NCBI GenBank assembly: GCA_002118135.1
Contig: BDIU01000363.1
Span: 1 to 64,000, forward strand
Origin: Trebouxia sp. TZW2008
Taxonomy: Eukaryota; Chlorophyta; Trebouxiophyceae; Trebouxiales; Trebouxiaceae
Direction of reading: 5' to 3'
Length of the DNA: 64,000 nucleotides
Below, piece after piece: positions 1 through 11,488 of the stretch. The translations under genes were made by a program, and so were the position numbers. Under the pieces are notes generated by a model that searched no databases, had not been told where the DNA came from, and saw only the letters and a program-made list of their open reading frames with translations. How positions within the stretch are numbered: the first letter of the stretch is position 1; every line of letters starts with the position of its first letter.

Positions 1-149
1 TCCTCATCACATGCCATGATATGTGATCCCATGTGCATACACACTGTGCTGCAAGCATGTCCAATGGTCCCTGAGCCTGTGCATAGCTTGTCGCTTTGCG
101 TGCATGCCACCGCTTGCTGCAAACATGCTAGCTGTGGCTGATCTGTCCT

Positions 150-860
150 GTTGAACATTGTTGTCATTGCACTAGTACTGCAGCACATTGTAGATCATAC
201 TGCCCAAGTCAACAGTGCACCACTGTCAGCCACGGGCACTGCAAGCAGCAAAGCGCAAATAAGGCGCGCTCTGAGCGCCAAGGGCAGGCAAAACAGTATA
301 CGAATGTTGCTTGTATCGTGTTTGATAGCTTGGAACTGGAACGCCGTGTTTGGTGTCCCTAAGAACCAAGCAGCTAGCACCTGCTTCCTTACCGACTCAG
401 GTGCTTGCGCTTGTGTTGTCATGTTGTCGTTGAATTGTACGACACTGATGCACGTGACGAAACCGAGGACCCACGTGACGAGACCGAGGACGAAATCCGA
501 GAACAGCCCCCGGCACTGTCGTCTTGCTAAGAATCACAGACGGCTCTCCCCGCGCCTGCGGTCACTTTGATGTGGATGAAAGCCTATTTCAACGTCTGCC
601 AATTGGGATCAGCTACTGTGAACCATGACGCGCTTGACTATTCGCGAGCGTCGTCCAGCAAACAGTATGTAGCTCTGCAACTTACGCTTCACAGCAAAAG
701 CTCCGGTGCAACTCCATCAAATCGCTTAGGGCTTGTCGCAAACGGTTTTCTCTCCCTTGCATTGGTTGCGGGATCTTCTTTGGCAAGCACAGCGCTCACA
801 TTGCGCCGAGCACTGCAGTCAAGTGGAACGCACCCTGGGCCCAGCTTGTGACACTTGGTG
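150..860. promoter_or_regulatory. CpG-rich block, probable gene start or end of an off-window gene
   Basis: This block holds many CpG dinucleotides, unlike the TG/CA-rich DNA on its right, and resembles the CpG-rich stretches over the gene starts elsewhere in the window. Two weak coding candidates lie in it. On the minus strand an ATG at about 421 opens MTTQAQAPES and then meets a GTAAGG donor, which would be a first exon running left. On the plus strand a frame ending in a stop near 532 reads an acidic stretch (DARDETEDPRDETEDEIREQ) built on a 21-bp tandem repeat (near 453-495), and could be the last exon of a gene entering from the left. Neither can be confirmed here. Confidence 0.35.
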
Positions 861-3800
861 AGATGATGAGCTTGAGGCAGGGACAGGGTCTAGGGCCTGG
901 AGCAGTGGCAGAGTAGGGCACAAACTAGAAACAGGCGTCTGGTCAGCCCAAAATATCGCCACCTGAGTGCCCATGCATGCCACGCACACCACAAACACGC
1001 CAGCAGGCATGCAGTGTTGCATGACACTAACATGCAAGGCAAATGAGCCCACAAATCAGGGCAGACTTGCTGGGTCTCAGCTGACCTGGTCAAGGTGAGG
1101 ACTCAGCTATCGTACAAATAGTTAAACCCAAAGCAGTTGCCATGGCTGCCATCATCTATGCCATGATGCCAGTTCCTCCAATTGCAAGCATGTCTGGACA
1201 TGGCTTCAATGCTGAAGCTTTTGACGGCTGTGCCTGAGCTGACCCAATACTTGCGTCTCTCTGTGTCCTTGACTTTGTCCATAATGCATAATCAAACTCC
1301 GCACAGCTGTCCTTCTGCATCGACGTGATCAACAATTTGCAATGACTATGATCTTGCCTTGAATGTGTCATGGTGACTTCAGCTTGACATTGTACTGCAA
1401 ATGCATAGCACTCTGGTTTTTGCACACTCCCTGTGATCTGCAAGCTGAAAGTGTACCCAAGCATCAGCTGTCAATTTGAGCTCATCATGAATATCACCTC
1501 TTGATGCTGTCTAGGTTGTTACAACATCATCACCTCTGGATTGATCATGGCAAGGCTGTCATGTTGCAATTTAGTGTAGAAAGTGACATGCAAAATGTCG
1601 CGTTGACTGGCACGGTAAATGTTTAGATGCACCAAGCTGGTTCCTTGTGCTGTCAGCAAATGGGTAATCACGGCACTGACTGCAGGTCATTGAGGTTGTC
1701 AGTGAGCTTTTGTCATCCATTGATTGCAAGTTCTTCCCCAGCTGTTGTTGAGTCAGGAGTGCTTTGTCCTGCCACATCCAGGACAACCATCCAAAAGGAC
1801 GGTGACAATACTGAGCTTTCTGTGCCCAAACCATCATGCTTGCCAATATCCATAAAACCTGATGTTTTGTGAGGTCATGGTCAGCGCTTGACAATTGGCA
1901 TTGCTTCCATGCAATGCGGCAGTCTTGTTATGTTCTTGCACCTTGTTGCAACTGCAGGCACTTCTGAATGCTCACTGAGCTCTGTGTTTTGCCTCACAAC
2001 CCAATCAGAAGCTAGGTGCCTCATCTCCTTTATTGGCAGCAATTTTTGAACAGCAGAGCATTTGCTTGCTGCATATCAGTTAACCACGCCTGTATGGCTG
2101 ACACCTGCTCCAACCATTTACTGCATTCAAGTGTTGAGTGCATACAAAACCTGCAGTAACAGGATACTGAACCTGTTGAGGCTAATCTGGTCAAGCTGGG
2201 AGCAATGCGCTGCAAAGCTAAGCATGTCAGCCTCATGTCAATGTCAGGAGCATGCGGTGCCCTCAATGTAAGCAGTGCCAAATCAGCCACAGTCTGTGTC
2301 TTTGATTCTGTCAGCTTGCTGCCAAACAGTTTTAGACCGTCTGCCCTTACGATACCATACATTGCAGCCTGGTACCAGACTCAGCCCCAAATCACTGGGC
2401 CTACAGCTGTCACAATCACTGACGGCCGTGCTGGCGCCATGGCCTCTCATTGTTGCCCATCTGAGACACCAAGAGGTAAGGCTTACAAGTTAGTATGCCA
2501 CATGTGCTCAAGCTGGCTCTTCTGTGACAACAAGAAGAGGAACTCAGCTTACGATGCATGAATCTTGTCTAGCTCGTTGAAGGGGCCATGAGTCATCGCA
2601 TCAGGACATGGGAGAGCATTTTACAGGATGTCCTGCCCTTGCTGGACTTCTGCCACCCTGACCACCAAATTGTACAGCAGCTGTGATGCAGCTGCATTCT
2701 TGTTCAGACCCTTGGAGTGTATGGTTCACAGGTGAGCCCTGCAAGCCAGCAATCTTGCTTTGAAAAGCATTGGAGCCATAGCTGCAGTTGCCATAAGATG
2801 GCAGCAAAACAGGCTTGGTGTTCATGACGCAGCTTTTGTCCAGGCCTGTAGTTGATCGCACAGATGTTGTCAACCCAGGTGACAAATTAGTCCTCTTTGC
2901 ATAGCGCTCTGCCCTGAATCGTACAGCCCCAATTGATCAATGCCTCTACTGCAATTGCCCTCCTGCAGTTCACTAGGTGTGCAACCACAGGCTGCCATCT
3001 CTTCCTGCCGCCATGCTGCACAAGGTCGATAGCAGCAATGCTTGTTCCTAGTTCTGCTGCTGATGCAAGTTGTCACAAAGCTTGTGGTTGGCAAGCTTGG
3101 TCGCTTTTGCACCACATACATTGTGCTCTATGAGCTATGTGCAAAATGCCCTGTTCCATGGCAAACCGCCCCTGGTACAGTCTGCAGTGTGTTTCCCTGT
3201 GTCCTGATAGCTTGTCAAACCTGCCTGTGGTCAAAGAGTTCAGCTGTGCAGTCTTGTGGCGGCGTAGCCAATATATGTATGCTGTGCAGAGCTGTCAAGG
3301 TGATTACAACAGCCAAAATGTTCACTTCATGGCGGTATTGTGGGCTTGGAGCTACAGCTGTTTTGTGCTGACATGCTTGTTGTTTGGCTACCTGCACCCA
3401 CTCAGGCTCATTGTCCATGAGGCTAGATTGCAGAGTCAACCAGCCAGCAATGCAGCAGCAACAGCCTTTGCAGCTTATGATTGGTCTGCAACACAACAAA
3501 TGTGATCAATTGTGTGTACAGCCGAGTTCACATTGTAGTGCCAGGAATCTTAGCACAGCTCGTACGTTGGCTTGTGGACAGACTACCAAGTATCCTCAAC
3601 ACAGGCCAAAGGTTGCCCAAATTTGCTCGTCAGCAAGGCTGATTCAGGCGTTGATGACCCACAATGTAGCCCATGCTGGTGTGCTTGACTGTGGTGCTTG
3701 CTTATGGAGGCGCAGCCGTGGCATGCAGTAAGCTCAGCTGTTGTTCAAAGAGAGGGGAATTGTGGGCCATCTACCAAGGTCAGCAGAATCATCTGATGTT

Positions 3801-6303
3801 GAAGAAGCTAGGGTCATGCTGCACTTACCTGAGCAGAGCATACGCAGACTGTACATCATGCATTGTGTTTGATGTATGATGCACACCTATGCCAAGGGGG
3901 ACACAGGATGTTGTTCACATATCAATGATACCACAGGCACCTGAACGCACAGCAGCTGCAGTCGGTTGCATAGTCCAGCAGTTGGCTGAGAGCATCAATT
4001 TGACAGAGATGAAAACTAATTATGCAACCATCACTGACGAAGATTTCAGTGTTTCTGTTGATGTATCGCACATAGCTTATACTTTGTGCGAGCTTTGCAA
4101 TGATTGTTCTGCTGTTGTATCACTGAGATGCTAGTCAAACGTCAATGCACGCTGCTATGTAAGCCCGAACGAATGAAGTTTTGTAACATACACAGCAAAT
4201 GACGCAGCACTTACGTCGCCTTAGGTGCAGTGTGCTGATTACTGAGCATGTCAGACAACTTTGCTTGATACAACCACCCGCAGCGTGTCAAAGCCATCAA
4301 ATCACAAAAATGACTTGGCACTGCTGCTGCTTGCAAATATGATGTGCTCAGCATCCAGCAGTGATGTTGCAATATAAGGCTCAGAAGTGACAAAGTCTGA
4401 AGAGTCTGCAATACTGTACACAATCAAAGCACTGCTCAGGTGTTGGTTGTCTGTATAGACATCAAACTCACAGATGAAAGACACCTGTGCGCAAGCTGGG
4501 TACCGAAAAAGCTGCTGACTGCTATTGCATCGATGCTGCCACTGACCATCACTGACTACCCTTCTGCAAACTGTGGCTGCAAGCTTTCAGTTGATGTCTT
4601 GTGCAATTGTGACTTTGGGTAAGCACTTGGTGTGTGATGCACAGCTCCCTCACAAACATAGCAATGGCCCAATGACTATTATTTGCTGTTGAACGCTTCC
4701 TTCGCGCTCCTGCATAACATGGAACTTTCTGAAAATGCGTTTGGCGCAAGCAACAACGTCAGGGGCTGCTTCAAAAAACCAAAAGCGGCTTGCTGTGCTT
4801 GTTGCAAAGCTCAATCAGCATGCTCAAACAGCATGCAAGGATGTTGAGCACTTGCACTCAAGAAGACTGACCTTGCTCAAAGCCATCTTGATTTAACGCT
4901 TGAACACATGCCACTCCTCATATACTACAGACCTTGAGCAGGCCTGCAGTCACAGTTTGCATCAAAAGACTTATCTTTTGAGCTTGCTGAAATTTGCTGC
5001 AATAATTAGCCAGAGCAGGCTTGAAAACTTCAACAATCAGATCAGCCAGAGCTGGAGTTGCGCATGAAGTTGGTCAAGACCGGAAAGCACGTTCTGCAAA
5101 CAATCAGCTTCAACCCTTGCACACGTGTCGACTGCTCATGTCTGGCGAAACTGCAATGCCAGCATGCAGCAAAGGAGGGTCTCTCAAACGCACAACTGGT
5201 ATCTCAAGTTGGATCAGCATTGTCTTTCTCAGCTTGAGAGATCAAGACGGGATGCACACATTGCACTCTGCCTTTTGCATGTTGATAGCAAAGGGCCAAG
5301 ACAATGTTTTGGACAAGGCATGCTCCAAGGGTGTGCGCAAGCGCAGACTGTAACTTTGACAGCTTATGTGTATGTAACGCTGCAATATTCATGTGACACA
5401 TGTGCTGTAAATGTATGTGAAACTTTTGGGAATGCAAAGCAGCAAGCAAGCACCACTATCCAAAGCAACAACAGCTGAACGTGATCACCTGTTGCATGAC
5501 GTCAAATGTAGTTGACCTTGCTGTATGCATCTTGATGGTTTTCTGTTGGTGAAGGGAAGAAGCTCAACAGGATTGCCAGATGCGACTGGGGCTTGCGTGT
5601 GCAGGGAGGTCTGTCTCAATGACAAGTGGCGTTGGCCTCTAGGCCAGTGAACAGCACTGCCATGCTCAAACCTTCCCCATGAACACGCTGACACCAATGT
5701 TCAAGCCTGTGACAATGTACAAGATTGTGTGTCAGGCATGGTGTAGTTGCATCTTAACAGTCCATGAGTATTTGTCAAGGCAAGGTGCACGCGCATGACT
5801 TCTCATTCAGAAGCATTCATCTTGCTGACATAGAGGACTTGAGCCATCAGACTGGCTCTGCAATATTCGAGCTATTGCTGTAGCCTGGCAGAAGTTGGCT
5901 ATGAACACCCAGTGGTCAGGCTGGAACACATGCATTGGCAGGACTTGATTGAACTTGCTTGCAGCTGCAGACGGCTTGTTGACAGCCAATGACAGCAACA
6001 TTCACAGAGAGTGGTGCTTCTGTTAGCATCTGATCAGGACTGCAACTGCATGTAAGAGGTAACGGTGTTTGACAGAGAATGTCAAGAGATGGCCTTGGTT
6101 AAGACTGGCTCATGACACAAAACTGCTTGACAACTTGAGCAGCACTCATTGACAAAACAGGGACATCAAAGCACAGTGCAGCAGTTGCAGAGTACGGCTG
6201 TGGGAGCAACAGTCATTGACAAGCTGGCATATTGCAACATGTTGTTGGATGCATGCCTTATTACTTCTGAATAGTGCCATGAGCTGACTGGGCAGCTGCG
6301 GGG
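861..6303. other. CpG-poor stretch without a supportable gene
   Basis: About 5.4 kb of TG/CA-rich DNA like the introns further right. Only short frames occur, and I could not join any into a spliced gene with a recognisable product. The most protein-like piece is minus-strand 2030-2362, where a frame with an in-frame AG acceptor and a GT donor encodes a helix-like stretch (ADLALLTLRAPHAP). It could be an isolated or decayed exon. No RNA gene or transposase was seen. Confidence 0.4.
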
Positions 6304-8684
6304 CTACATGTAGTAAGTAGCCAGGGTGCCTTCAGTTGCAGCATCCAGCCTGGGTGCAAGGTAAGCTGCCAAAACATCCACACCCTGGTCAGACTCTTCA
6401 CGCGGAACCTCGACCAGGATGCCTCGCCCTAACAACAGCTTGCGGCAAAATACTGCACGCCCTGTCAACCTGCGCATGCAGGAACAAACACCTGGAGCAT
6501 AGCTATCCCACTTGCATGTGAATACAAGATGTTTGCATGTAGCCACAGATTCTGGCTGCATGGAGAGTTTGGAAACATACCGCATAGAAAACAGATAAAG
6601 CACGGCACTGCAGGTGTTGCATTGTAACGCAGAAGACTGCAGCACAAGATGCAGCAATACATCATCACACTTGTCTTGACTGGAGTCAGTCAGAGAAAAC
6701 AGAGGCGCAACAGATGACTTGTTACCTGTCAGGCTGATTGGCAAAGGTCTCAGCATCGAAGTATGCAATGAAGAGGGGCGGCATTGATCTGACCATTGGC
6801 ATGACAGCAGCAGTAATGGTATAGCCTGCAACAGCGTATGTGGGTTGGAACTTCAAGCCCAGCTTTTGAAGCGCCATGAACAGCGTGGTCATGCTGTATG
6901 TAGACATCTTCACAGGTTCTGGTCTGTGCCCTATACTTTGTAGCTCTGCTTGCAGCTGCTGCAGCGCCTCATTGTTCTGCGGGCTGTCAACAATGGTGGA
7001 CAGCAACCAGTCCAAGGCTTGGTACAGCTGAAACATTCCTTCTGTGCTGCGATAACCTGAGCTTCTGTGCACAGCACGCAAGAGCTGCTGGAAGTTGTCC
7101 AGCTGCAGGAGGCCCGCCACAGCAAGGCTCCATGCTGTGTTGCTTAGGGCTTGGAACGGCTGCTCTCTGCAGGCAAGAAGTTGCCTGACCAGGACGTCAG
7201 CCTCACGACGTGTGATTTGCAACCTGAGGTCAGCGAAGGCAAGCAGCAGGTTGCTGTTGTTCTGTGGCGCAGGCTGCAGGCGATCAAAGTGACACAAGGA
7301 CAGCATCCTGGCCAACATGGCTGCTGCAAAGGCTGGTGCAGGCACATGTTTATGCTTTTGCAGAGCCCACGCAAACAGTCCAATGCCCTGAGCTGTCGGG
7401 CGAGTTTGTGCTGACGGCGACTGTATCCTTCCCTGAAAGTTGTCGCAGAGCGCATCAAGTAGCTCTGCTGACAGTGTGGTCTGTGGTAAACTGACAAAGC
7501 TGTAGATGAACATTGACATCTCTTTTGCTTTTGGACGTTGCTTCTGTTCTGGGGAGCGAAGCCTTTTTAGAAAGCAATCACACAGTGCATCAAGCAACTC
7601 AAGAGATGGCTGAGCTTGTGGCATCTTAGCAAGCGCATGGGCGAAAGATGCGACTCCCTGATTTTGGGGGTCATATGCCACTTGCAGCTGCAGCTTTGCA
7701 AGAAAGCTGTTGCAGAGGACATCAAGCAGCTCAGGCGATGTGTCAGGGGCTGGCAGCGTTGCAAGGCTCCGCGTGATCATCACAATAGCTTGAGAGCTGA
7801 AGTTTGCTGCGCGCGTGCGTCTTAACTCTTGCGAGATGGCCTTGATTAGAGCTCCCTCACAGGGGTCAAGCTGCAGACTAGAGCATGCCACCAGCAAGGA
7901 TGAGTAAGCTCTGTCGGTGGCATGATCAATGTCATCAATGAATCGCTGACACAAGCTGTCCACAGTGCCTGGCTGCAGCTCATCAGGGTCAAGGTGCATT
8001 TTGGAAAAAGACCAGAGGATACTGCTAGCTTCCCGGCAGCCCAGATGTGGCAGGAAGCGTGGTGTCATGGCCAGCAATTTGAAGAGGAAATCTTGCAAGC
8101 CAGAGTCTGGTGGCGGAGCCTGCCACTTGTTGCCGTATGAATCTTGAGCTGCCATGTACACCTGAGCTGTCCCGTATATGATGGCGCTGAAGTTTACGGC
8201 ACTCAGTTGGGTCTCAAAAGCAGAGCAGAATTCATCCATGCTACTGATGTAGTTGGGCAGTACTTTGAAGGGTCCAGCACGTCTGATGCCAAGAGTTGCG
8301 TCTTGCCATAATCTCATGAGCTGTGCAGCTACCCGCTGTGGCGCCTGCTCTTGGGGTGGTGGTTCCTCTCTGAAGCGCTGTGCAAGGCATACAGGATATT
8401 TAAAGGAAGAGGGAGTTGAAAAGACACGGTAGGTTGCAACAGGCAGAAAGACTTACCGTTTGTCCAGAATTGTTCTTGCTGGCCTGCGTGGGCAGCGGCT
8501 GCTGAAAAGCAGGAGACAGCTGCCTTCTTTCAAAAACGGGATTTGTTCGTGCCTGATGCAGTGCAAGGATCATTTTCGCAGCTGTTTCAATTGAAGCAGA
8601 GCACTGCCCAGAGCACCAGGAGAGGTTGACGTGATACCTGTTTTGCTCGGACTTGTTCCGCAGGGTCTGATGAACCCGCCTCAC
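6304..8684 (-). CDS. RAP-domain helical-repeat RNA-binding protein (organelle)
   Basis: Predicted organelle RNA-binding protein. Exons (minus): about 8684-8457, 8377-6726 and 6469-6304; all junctions keep frame (T|R, then AG|G). The body is alpha-helical with repeated motifs such as LLDVLCNSFL, LLDALCDCFL and LLDALCDNFQ spaced about 40-60 residues apart, as in RAP/OPR-type and FASTK-like proteins. The C-terminus fits the RAP domain: PLFIAYFDAETFANQPDR, then TGRAVFCRKLLLGRGILVEV and a short tail ending at a TGA/TAG-class stop at 6304. Family members act in chloroplast or mitochondrial RNA maturation and translation; the target RNA cannot be told. The first codon is uncertain, because the frame at 8684 opens on GTG, so the exon must begin near 8666-8700 after an acceptor. 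A transit peptide is expected upstream (see 8809-8985). Confidence 0.8.
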
Positions 8685-8808
8685 CGAACAAATCTTGAAA
8701 CCCTTCTACAGCTACATTCTCGTTGATGCGAGACTTGAGGGGGTAGTGCTTCCTGCAAAGACATGCTGCGCTTCAAGTCGTCCTATTCGAGGCGTTCCGC
8801 TCCGTAAC

Positions 8809-8985
8809 GGCAAGCTTGGCAGTCTCCAAACTAACACACCCGGGGTTGGTGACAGAGCACAGCGTCAATTGCCGACTTCTCCGAGGGCAAACACGCAAGC
8901 CCAGAAACAGGTGAGGCTGCTTCGATCCAAGAGTCGGATGCCCGTGTGCCGCTAAGCCAGCACCAACGACGCTCATGTTGGCCAT
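8809..8985 (-). other. Candidate first exon (transit peptide) of the RAP protein gene
   Basis: An ATG at 8985 opens a frame beginning MANMSVVGAGLAAHG and later reading LRVCPRRSRQLTLCSV. It is Ala/Ser/Arg-rich and poor in acidic residues, as organelle transit peptides are. It lies just upstream of the RAP gene inside a CpG-rich island. I could not fix the donor: several GT sites of fitting phase exist (after codon 44, codon 48+2 nt or codon 59), so the right-hand limit given is only one choice. Confidence 0.35.
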
Positions 8986-9560
8986 GCAGAGTGACACTGG
9001 TTGCGCTTGTACGCTTTTACTGCTGCACGCACAACATGCTGTTATCAGCGTGCCTATGCTTTTGACAGGCTGGGCTTAACCGGACAACTTGGTTCCGGAG
9101 CACAGCTTGCTAGCAAGCACTGCTTGAGAGACCATATGCATATTGCCTGTCCCTGCACATTAAATCCAGCCGCTTTTAAGCGTTTGTCTCAGCCTCTGGA
9201 TCAAAGTGCTCGATACTGCGCGCAATTGCATTGTTTTGGAGCTCAGACCCGTTCTCAAGTGCAGCTTGATGTTGGCTTGTCTTGGCGGCGTGTTGGCCCT
9301 GAATCCGGTGTAACCACTACAGCCTGTGACGCCGACGTGTTTCGCTTCAACACGCATCCAATGGTCGGCATCTGTTGTGACACAACTGATACCAAACTCC
9401 AGTTCACGACGCGAGTCGAGCAAGTCAGCTTTCTCCCGAATGCAGCCGGCTGCAAGGTCTACACAGGGCTTTGCAGCGATATTCTTCCGGATTGCAAGTG
9501 AAGCTTTCAAAACATAACTGCAAGCCTATCGTGCACAATGTCACGGCGGCTTCATTAGCG
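8986..9560. promoter_or_regulatory. CpG-rich upstream region of the RAP gene
   Basis: CpG density is high from about 8690 to 9560 and falls off on both sides. As at other gene starts in the window, this marks the 5' end and promoter of the minus-strand RAP gene. Plus- and minus-strand frames here open only on TTG or GTG and are not supported as genes. Confidence 0.5.
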
Positions 9561-11488
9561 TTGAGGCAACAGCTGCTTTGGCTGAAAACAATGTAACAGC
9601 GCCAGCTTTTTAAACCATGTTGCACCTATCTCTTTTCCCTTCTTTGGCTCATGTCATGTCTTTGAGGGCGTACAAGGGTGCTACAGCATCGTCTTCTGCC
9701 TTGCACCTGGTCAGCCAAATGTTGATTCAGTGGCAGGCCTGAAGCACACGGCAACACAACCAGAATTTGCATGTGCTTTATTCCATTGCATGCAGAATGG
9801 TTGTATAGCGCATTGAAATCAGATCAAGCAAAAGCCATATATCCTCATGCAAGCATCTGACACAGATCTCTGCAACTCCTTGTTTCCTGCAACAGGTGTC
9901 AGCCTCTGTTGCCATTGGCAGTTGATACAGAGACATGAGCTTGGATGTCAATCAAGAGGGCAGACTGGATTGCAAAGCCAAGAGAAATTGTGCTATGTCA
10001 GGTGAGCTCACTTGCATTGTCGTCACTGTCATGGTGCCATCTGTTTGATATGCATTGTAGCTGCTCCTTGTGAGCAAGAAGCACTCCCATTGCTGCTGAC
10101 ATGGCAGCATGGCAAGGTCAGGGCCCTTGTGCTGGTCTTGGTTCTGGCGCAAGGGTTTTTATAGGCCGTGCCAAAGCAACCTCTAATCTCCTACGGTGCT
10201 GCACAGCTTCATCTGTACAAGCACAACTTATTGATAGAGAACAGCTCACAAGCCCAAAAGATGTTATGTGTTCTGAGCAGTATGTATTGCCAGGCAACAA
10301 CATCACTTTGCTCAAACGTTCATGCCAGCAGCAGCGTACACAGCATTGCAGGACATACACCCCTTCTGACTTTTGGCCAAGGTCTTGATCAAGCGTGTGC
10401 AGAATGCAACCTGACAGCAAAAAATCTTTTTTGACACACAACCCTGAACGTGTGCATTGCATTACATGCAGGGTCAATGCAGTTGCCTTCAGCTGTCAAT
10501 GATATGACTCAGGCTAGCTCCAGAGGGTATGCTGCTGGCACAAAGTTCAGACACCAAAGCAGAGATCAGAGCAGACCAATTGGTTCAAGTTGCGCTCAAG
10601 CACACTAGCTGCAAGCCATAAGGCATCAATAAAGCTATTTGTCAAGCAGTGCAGGATTGACCTATCGCCGTAAGACCTGCAGGATGGGTGTTGCTCAGAA
10701 GTCTGCAAAACTGTTTTCTCGCTGCTGTCGAGCAGGCACAACATTACACCTACAGTATCGCATTCGTTCAGTCTTGCAAGGAGCACTGAATGGCAGCTGT
10801 TGTACATATGCTCGTTTACAACAGTGACTTCAGAAGCTGCTGTTCAATGTAACATGATCAAACAACATTTGAAAGGTGTCATGAGCTCAGTATCTCCATC
10901 GGAGTTCCCATGAGGATTGATACTGGCCAACTCAATCTCACTACGCATGTACTGGCAGACAGCACGTAGCCATGGTGATGCACAAGAAGAATTCGGAAGT
11001 CTGCGGCTTTCAGGCAAACTCAGCCAAAAGTCAGCATTTCCACGCTCTGTCTCCATCAAAATTTTCTAACTTGACCCTAAGAATGAATGTGACCAGTGTA
11101 TGACAATAAAAGGCGACATGGTGTATACATGATGAGCAAGCCCGTGACACTGTGACACAGCTGAGCTGGTCTGCAACAAAATCCTGCGTACTCCTCCAGC
11201 CCACGATGCTGATGCAGGTTCAACAGTTACTTTACTATAAAGACACTCAAACTGAACAAGTTGGACACGACTCTTGCTTCAGCATTCGACTGGGCTGACT
11301 AGGAGCTGACTGCTAATACGGTCAAAATTTCGTCAGCGCTAAAGCTTGACTCTTGTGCTTTCCAGACAAGAATGCTAGCATGGCTGAACGCGATGAAATG
11401 CTGAGAAACAGCTGATTGCTTTTGTGCATGCCTGCCTGTATTTCCAGCTTTTCTAGAATGTACACAGTTTGCAGTCCAGTCTGTTCTT
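9561..11488. other. Intergenic, likely 3' region of the MFP1-like gene
   Basis: CpG-poor DNA between the upstream region of the RAP gene and the stop codon of the MFP1-like gene, both transcribed leftward. It must hold the 3' UTR of the latter. A TTACA (TGTAA on the minus strand) occurs near 10743, but it is too far from the stop to be assigned. No coding exon was recognised. Confidence 0.45.

Noticed and set aside
9001..9501. Plus-strand frame of 166 residues
   Set aside because: It opens on TTG, resembles no protein and lies in the CpG-rich leader region of the RAP gene.
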